This document shows, in pieces, positions 62,325 through 64,000 of a stretch of DNA of 64,000 nt. Source of the DNA: DASVTU01 sp036387415 (lineage in GTDB: Bacteria; Acidobacteriota; Blastocatellia; Pyrinomonadales; Pyrinomonadaceae); NCBI GenBank assembly GCA_036387415.1, contig DASVTU010000004.1:62001-126000 (forward strand), in the 5' to 3' direction. A model generated the notes under the pieces. That model worked only from the letters and a program-made list of their open reading frames with translations, did not search any database and was not told where the DNA came from. Within the stretch, counting starts at the first letter, position 1, and each line of letters opens with the position of its first letter. Position numbers and translations under genes: made by a program.

Positions 62325-62360
62325 TTGAGAAACGGCGGGTTCGGAGTTTCGATTTTGATT

Positions 62361-62409
62361 CGGGTTCCGGGTTACGAGTGCGTGCATTGAACTCGTAACC
62401 CGGAACCCG
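62361..62409. terminator. Heptamer hairpin of GGGTTCC type (copy N), bidirectional terminator
   Basis: A perfect 19-bp stem (62361-62379 with 62391-62409) closes an 11-base loop. It is followed by six T's on the plus strand and lies between the convergent ends of the orphan membrane gene and lipA, 7 bases from the lipA stop. Words include CGGGTTC, CGGGTTA. Confidence 0.9.
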
Positions 62410-62416
62410 GAATTTT

Positions 62417-63349
62417 TTAACTGGCAGGCGTGCCCGCGCCTTCGGTCTGCTGCCGCGCGTGGTAGGAAGAACGCGTCAGTGGACTCGATTCGACGTGATG
62501 AAAGCCCATCTCCATGCCGATTTCGCGCCAGCGCGCAAACTCTTCGGGCGTCACGTAACGCTCGACGGGCAGGCGTCGCGCGTGCGGTTGGAGATATTGG
62601 CCGATGGTCAGGATGTCGCATGAGACGGCGCGCAAATCCCTCATCAATTCCACCACTTCGTCAAACGTTTCGCCGAGACCGACCATGATGCCGCTCTTGG
62701 TGAGCATACCGCGCCGTTCGCAGTCGCGTCGCGCCGCTGCACGGCGCAGAAGCGTCAAAGTCTGTTCATACTTGGCATCTGGACGCACGCGTCGATAGAG
62801 GCGCGCGATGGTCTCTGTGTTGTGATTGAGCACGTCGGGCGCGGCGTCGAGCACGGTGTTGAGCGCCGCTTCATCGCCGTTGAAATCGGGGATGAGGACT
62901 TCGACCTTGCATTCGGGATTCAGTGCGCGCACCTCCCTAATCGTCGCCGCCCAATGAGACGCGCCGCCGTCGGGCAAATCGTCGCGGTTGACGGAGGTGA
63001 TAACGCTGTGCGCGAGATTCAAATGTCGCACGGCTTCGGCGACGTGGCGTGGTTCTTCGGGGTCGAGCGCGTCGGGCTTGCCTTTGCCGACGGCGCAGAA
63101 GCCGCAATGTCGCGTGCAGATGTCGCCGCCGAGCATGAAGGTGGCCGTGCGGTCAGACCAGCACTCGAAGATGTTCGGGCAACGCGCTTCCTGACAGACC
63201 GTGTGAAGGTTCAAACCCTCAATCAGACGCAGGACGTGATTCTGGTTCGTCGGGTCGCCGATGCGAATCTTCAACCATTCGGGCTTCGGCGCACGCGGCG
63301 GTCGCTGCGGCGTCGGAGGATTGCTGATAACTTTTAGTTCGCGGCTCAA
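62417..63349 (-). CDS. lipA: Lipoyl synthase
   Basis: 310 residues from TTG 63349, with GGAG about eleven bases upstream. LipA inserts two sulfurs into protein-bound octanoyl groups using radical SAM chemistry. The auxiliary cluster Cys are in CQEARCPNIFECW (52, 57, 63). The radical SAM cluster Cys are in CTRHCGFC (78, 82, 85). The C-terminal SSYHA provides the Ser ligand. Its product lipoate is needed by the E2 partner of the fused E1 protein at 30488, although the genes are unlinked. No lipB is visible in the window. Confidence 0.95.
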   Translation of the reverse strand: MSRELKVISNPPTPQRPPRAPKPEWLKIRIGDPTNQNHVLRLIEGLNLHTVCQEARCPNIFECWSDRTATFMLGGDICTRHCGFCAVGKGKPDALDPEEPRHVAEAVRHLNLAHSVITSVNRDDLPDGGASHWAATIREVRALNPECKVEVLIPDFNGDEAALNTVLDAAPDVLNHNTETIARLYRRVRPDAKYEQTLTLLRRAAARRDCERRGMLTKSGIMVGLGETFDEVVELMRDLRAVSCDILTIGQYLQPHARRLPVERYVTPEEFARWREIGMEMGFHHVESSPLTRSSYHARQQTEGAGTPAS

Positions 63350-63385
63350 ATCTAATTTGCTCCAAAGGTTTTTAAGTGTACGGCT

Positions 63386-63414
63386 ATTTTAACACTCGAC
63401 AGCGCGAATGTCGC
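63386..63414 (-). promoter_or_regulatory. Probable lipA promoter
   Basis: On the minus strand: GCGACA (63409-63414), 17-base spacer, TAAAAT (63386-63391), with TG one base before the -10. This is one more TGTTANNAT extended -10. Confidence 0.5.
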
Positions 63415-63458
63415 TTTTACGGTCGATGTAAGCATTTAGAAATTTAACATGATGTACA

Positions 63459-63630
63459 GGATGAAAACGTCCAGGATAGACAGGATAAAGGAAATGCAAA
63501 ATTAAAAATGTCAAAGGCAAAAGTCACTGAATAAGCAAAAGAAGCCTTCCTTTTCCTTTCGCCTTTGTCCTATACCCTTTCCTTCTTCTCCTCCTGTCTA
63601 TCCTGCTCGCTTTTCATCCTGTCTATCCTG
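63459..63630. repeat. CAGGATAGA-type heptamer element (copy O), overlapping a gene end
   Basis: CAGGATAGACAGGAT (63472-63486) pairs exactly with ATCCTGTCTATCCTG (63616-63630), and a second copy of CCTGTCTATCCTG is at 63593-63605. AGGATGAAAACG (from 63459) faces CGCTTTTCATCCT. Between the arms are AAAGG- and CCTTT-type words. The right side is inside the next gene. Confidence 0.85.
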
Positions 63631-64000
63631 TGAATCGTTTTGCAGGATGTGCGCGAGCACGTCGGCGTCGACGTTGCCGCCGGAGAGGACGACGCCGACG
63701 CGCCGGAGTTCGGATGGAAGTTTGTTGAAAAGGACGACGGCTGCCGAGGCTGCGCCCGTCGGTTCGACGAGCAGCTTCATGCGTAGGAGGATGAAGCGCA
63801 AGGCTTCGGTAATCTCGTCGTCGGAGACGGTGAGCACGTCGTCGGCTGTCCGTTGCAGGATGGGGAAGGTGAGCGCGCCGGGCGATTGATTACGCATGCC
63901 GTCGGCGATGGTCGGCGGAGGCGCAATCAGAACGCGCTCGCCCTTCTGAAACGACTGGCGCGTGTCGTTCGCCGTGTCAGGTTCGACGCCGAAGCAACGC
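63598..64000 (-). CDS. Threonine dehydratase/serine racemase-like protein (C-terminal part)
   Basis: The 3' part of a leftward gene that enters from the right edge. The frame is open to 64000, giving at least 133 residues. The fold-type II PLP features are GVEPDTANDTRQSFQKG, the conserved EPTGAASAA block and VVLSGGNVD near the end, as in threonine/serine dehydratases or serine racemases. There is no ACT domain, so it is the short, catabolic or racemase class. The last residues, NDSQDRQDEKRAG, and the TAG stop are encoded inside the heptamer repeat O. Confidence 0.85.
   Translation of the reverse strand, partial: RCFGVEPDTANDTRQSFQKGERVLIAPPPTIADGMRNQSPGALTFPILQRTADDVLTVSDDEITEALRFILLRMKLLVEPTGAASAAVVLFNKLPSELRRVGVVLSGGNVDADVLAHILQNDSQDRQDEKRAG

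Noticed and set aside
1..64000. tRNA, rRNA, insertion sequences, prophage or plasmid genes
   Set aside because: None could be recognised by reading either strand. A covariance-model scan would be the decisive test for RNA genes.

Overview
The window is dense, GC-rich bacterial chromosome with no tRNA, rRNA, CRISPR array or insertion sequence that I can recognise. It carries full housekeeping genes (secA, ispH, lipA, an undecaprenol/diacylglycerol kinase, a Ski2-type helicase). It also carries secreted and lipoprotein genes with Gram-negative style signal peptides, Ser/Thr kinases with TPR or other C-terminal sensor parts, zinc-ribbon/PDZ membrane proteins, a VWA protein and M16 peptidases. 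This mix resembles Acidobacteriota, perhaps Blastocatellia. That placement is an inference from gene content, not a measured phylogeny.

Layout: 1-6.8 kb holds a truncated DUF2227 protein, a helical-repeat protein, secA and two paralogous membrane-anchored proteins. 7.1-14.8 kb holds the helicase, an SGNH lipoprotein, dgkA and a 1011-residue kinase-TPR protein. 14.8-15.9 kb is an orphan island with a Cys-rich secreted protein. 16-22.5 kb holds ispH and many small regulatory or membrane proteins (cupin, PDZ/zinc ribbon, VanY-like peptidase, DUF2085). 22.8-30.2 kb holds a second kinase, an M16 active/inactive pair, a trypsin-TPR protein and a secreted protein. 30.5-34.3 kb is a leftward run of acyl-CoA dehydrogenase, TPR protein and fused E1 dehydrogenase, which fits 2-oxoacid or branched-chain catabolism. 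34.9-41.2 kb is an envelope block (flippase-like protein, GT39-like transferase, 5'-nucleotidase, VWA, PAP2). 41.4-45.7 kb holds a beta-CASP nuclease-like protein, a response regulator, an SLC13 transporter and a hydrolase. 45.9-51.8 kb is a two-component cluster (hybrid kinase, receiver, hybrid kinase). 51.8-64 kb holds DUF2059, a GT-C transferase, a DUF4160/DUF2442 pair, a large M16 peptidase, GT2, an MDR oxidoreductase, two orphan proteins, lipA and the end of a threonine dehydratase-like gene.

The most striking signal is non-coding. At least fifteen intergenic elements are built from degenerate 7-base words, and most fold back into long hairpins. They belong to several unrelated word families (GTRAAT-type, AAAGGG-type, CACGGAGA-type, AGGTCGG-type and others) but share one architecture. 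Most sit within about 25 bases of a stop codon. Four copies of the GTRAAT family also share an apical sequence, GATAARAC..GTTCTTT. Several elements run into genes: they supply the C-terminal codons and stop of two proteins, and the signal-peptide core of a third. I read them as dispersed repeats that double as bidirectional 3'-end or terminator structures. The function is inference.
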